Part shown: positions 62,093 through 64,000 of the stretch, in pieces
How the letters are laid out: the number at the start of each line of letters is the position of its first letter
How positions within the stretch are numbered: the first letter of the stretch is position 1
NCBI GenBank assembly: GCA_963855995.1
Contig: OY979725.1
Span: 2,976,001 to 3,040,000 of the forward strand
Direction of reading: 5' to 3'
DNA: 64,000 bases
Source: Muricea muricata
Taxonomy: Eukaryota > Cnidaria > Anthozoa > Malacalcyonacea > Plexauridae
The notes under the pieces: model-generated
The model's input: the letters and a program-made list of their open reading frames with translations, nothing else
The model's database searches: none
Told to the model about the DNA's origin: nothing
Made by a program: the position numbers and the translations under genes

Positions 62093-62344
62093 TGTTGAAC
62101 ACCTTGGATCTAACAAAACCAAAGCGGTCAACATCTTCTTGTCCATTGCATCCAGACTACAGTCGGTGTAGTATCCACCCCTTATTAATATATAACAGGC
62201 GCAGTAACATTAAGTTAATTAGTAACCTCCAAGTAATGTTTACTTTTCACTTTGTAATATTGTATACTAATAAGAAGGTTTTAAAAACACCAAAGCGGAC
62301 TGTTGGTTTTCTTTTAATCCGTGTCTAAGCACCGATACACTACA
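62093..62344 (+). repeat. putative 5' LTR of the Gypsy element
   Basis: The interval begins TGTTGAACACC and ends CACTACA directly before the presumed primer-binding site. It has a TATA-like ATTAATATATAAC near 62185. A 3' LTR lies outside the window, so the start is a guess; the end is better supported. Confidence 0.4.
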
Positions 62345-62362
62345 TTCTGGCGACGAGGATCA
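62345..62362 (+). other. presumed tRNA primer-binding site
   Basis: TTCTGGCGACGAGGATCA follows the putative LTR. TGGCGACGAGG is a recurrent sequence in this place in metazoan Gypsy elements and would pair with a tRNA 3' end in CCA. I do not assign the tRNA. Confidence 0.4.
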
Positions 62363-62505
62363 TTCATATGAACAATCCTAAACCGAAGAACTCGAACATC
62401 TAACAGTATTTTTACAACGCAATCGATAAAAGTTACAAAACGCGAACGAAGCGATAGTCAGTACACACCCATATTTGTTCTACAAAGCGCTTGAACAAAT
62501 AATTC

Positions 62506-63831
62506 ATGGCGACTTCAACTAATTTTTCATTGCCAAATTTTCCCCCGTTTGATGTTCATGTCGATGGCAACGTTGGTCCACGCTGGAAGAAATGGCTTAC
62601 CAGATTCGAGCGACTTCTTATAGCGACGAATATCACCGAAACAAAACAACAACGTGCTTTATTGCTACACTATGCTGGCCCCGCCGTCGATGAAATCTTT
62701 GACACCTTGCCTGATACAGGCGAAGACAAGGACTATAAAGCCGCTGTAGACGCGCTCAATGCATACTTTATCCCTCAAGCCAATTCAGCATTCGAAGAAT
62801 ACAACTTTCGTCAAGCAAAACAACAACACGGCGAAAATATTGATGCATTTCATACACGCCTAAGACAACTCGCCAAAACCTGTGAGTTCGCCAACGTCGA
62901 TAAAGAAATCAAAGCACAAATTATCATCGGATGTTCATCACAGCGATTACGACGACAAGCATTGCGTGACAACCCAAGTCTGAAAGATTTACTAACCAAT
63001 GCCAGAGCCCAGGAACGAAGCGAAGCACAAGCAACGGCTGTAGAAAAAGGTGCGTCACCGATAAACGCAGTTAAAAACGAGCCAAGGGACACAAGAAATA
63101 ACAAAACACATGGAAAACATCGAGAGTCGAAATTGAAGCACCATAGCAACACTGGGACTTACAAAACTACCCGACCTTCAACCCAGCAATGTCGCAACTG
63201 TGGTGGAATTTTTCCACATATTGGTGAGTGTCCAGCAAAGGGTAAAGAATGCAGAGCATGTGGGAAAAGTGGACATTTTGCCAAGGTATGTAGATCCAAA
63301 ACTAAGCGACAAGAAATCCGTCAGGTCGGTCAAACACCAACAGTTGAGCCTAATGAGGAACCCAACTATATATTCACTGCCCAAACCAACCATCAACATA
63401 ATACACCACCACTCTGTGAGGTACACATTGCTAACGAACCAGTTCAAACCATCATCGATTCAGGTGCTTCTGTCAATATTATTGATGAATCCACATATGA
63501 AAAGATCAGAAGGCATAATCAACACGCTGTGCTTACCACACCACAGTCCAAGATATACACATATGGTTCAAATATGGAACTTCCTCTACTAGGTATGACC
63601 ACTGCAAAAGTTCGCTTCCAGTCGACCACAGTCAATGCCACCTTCTACGTCACCAAAGGTCGAAATGGCAATCTTTTAAGTTGCAACACTGCCCAAAGCT
63701 TAGGGATCCTAACGCTAACTGTGAACACTGCATTGGACAGTGCATCAAACACACACACCCTGAACAAAATTTTCCAGATTTGTTCCATGGCATCGGCAAG
63801 ATCAAAGACAAGCAAATCAAGCTGCATATAG
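62506..63831 (+). CDS. Ty3/Gypsy gag and protease region
   Basis: Open frame of 441 codons for retrotransposon Gag followed by an aspartic protease. Gag capsid-like sequence fills about residues 1-180 (WKKWLTRFERLLIATNI). There follow two zinc knuckles: one irregular, CRNCGGIFPHIGEC from residue 229 (CX2CX5HX3C), and one canonical, CRACGKSGHFAKVC from residue 249 (CX2CX4HX4C). The protease active-site triad DSGA begins at residue 318. The normal downstream block GNLLSCNTAQSLGIL is present. After that the frame runs into unrelated sequence, while the RT continues in the -1 frame (63756 onward), so the last 25 or so codons are probably out of frame. The start codon is the first ATG after the leader. 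Confidence 0.88.
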   Translation: MATSTNFSLPNFPPFDVHVDGNVGPRWKKWLTRFERLLIATNITETKQQRALLLHYAGPAVDEIFDTLPDTGEDKDYKAAVDALNAYFIPQANSAFEEYNFRQAKQQHGENIDAFHTRLRQLAKTCEFANVDKEIKAQIIIGCSSQRLRRQALRDNPSLKDLLTNARAQERSEAQATAVEKGASPINAVKNEPRDTRNNKTHGKHRESKLKHHSNTGTYKTTRPSTQQCRNCGGIFPHIGECPAKGKECRACGKSGHFAKVCRSKTKRQEIRQVGQTPTVEPNEEPNYIFTAQTNHQHNTPPLCEVHIANEPVQTIIDSGASVNIIDESTYEKIRRHNQHAVLTTPQSKIYTYGSNMELPLLGMTTAKVRFQSTTVNATFYVTKGRNGNLLSCNTAQSLGILTLTVNTALDSASNTHTLNKIFQICSMASARSKTSKSSCI

Positions 63832-64000
63832 ATTCTGTGATCCAACCTAAGCAACAGTCCCACCGTCGCATTCCATTTCATATCCGAAAAGATGTTGAAA
63901 AAGAACTTCAACGCTTAGAAGACCTGGATGTTATCGAAAGAGTCGAGGGCCCCACCCCCTGGGTTAGTCCCATTGTTGTAGTTCCTAAGAAAACCGGAGA
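63756..64000 (+). CDS. Ty3/Gypsy pol, start of reverse transcriptase (cut by window edge)
   Basis: In the -1 frame relative to gag the sequence reads PEQNFPDLFHGIGKIKDKQI, then HRRIPFHIRKDVEKEL and WVSPIVVVPKK, the entry into the Gypsy reverse transcriptase domain. It is open to the window end. The catalytic YVDD, RNase H and integrase must lie beyond 64000. Whether the frame change is a mutation or used by the element cannot be told from one copy. Confidence 0.8.

Noticed and set aside
62850..63911. Minus-strand and second-frame open frames over the Gypsy element
   Set aside because: Shadows of the gag-protease frame, which has zinc knuckles and a protease active site.

Overview
The window is eukaryotic: AT-rich, gene-poor DNA with split genes, GT-AG introns, AATAAA signals and a dense layer of transposon debris. 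The mix of families (tRNA-type SINE, CR1/Jockey-like LINEs, a Ty3/Gypsy element, hAT, mariner, TTAA and 9-bp-TSD MITEs, palindromic CAAG/TTG repeats) together with very intron-rich conserved genes points to a non-bilaterian or slow-evolving invertebrate. A cnidarian is my best guess; this is inference, not proven by any marker here.

Layout. 1-2916: MITE debris and CAAG/TTG repeats. 2917-17446 (+): a complete DNA ligase IV gene (LIG4) in 29 exons, rebuilt exon by exon and adding up to 922 codons plus stop; its introns hold pentanucleotide arrays, MITEs and a LINE fragment. 17582-30500: no recognised gene, but well-bounded transposons, including a 9-bp-TSD element carrying the start of a RecQ-type helicase and a TTAA-MITE nested in a mariner-like element. 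30687-35118 (-): a tentative small split gene, unrecognised. 32305-34125: a large foldback. 40666-41307 (-): an intronless class A bHLH transcription factor. 42966-46374: TA arrays, a 1.6-kb foldback and further MITEs. 46883-58042 (-): the last five coding exons of a ZNF330/NOA36 orthologue; one intron is almost wholly a 365-bp-period satellite. 58848-62000: degraded LINEs and a foldback with an 8-bp TSD. 62093-64000: 5' part of a Ty3/Gypsy retrotransposon, cut by the window edge.

The host genes do not form a functional cluster: LIG4 seals DNA ends in non-homologous end joining, ZNF330 is a nucleolar/nuclear zinc protein, and the bHLH gene is developmental. Nothing here looks like an operon, a defence island or a CRISPR array. 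The most interesting items are the homogenised satellite inside a conserved intron, the helicase-carrying transposon with perfect 9-bp TSDs, and several long foldbacks whose target duplications can be read directly.

Exon joins were made by eye from reading-frame continuity, consensus splice sites and remembered family sequence. No alignment or database search was run.
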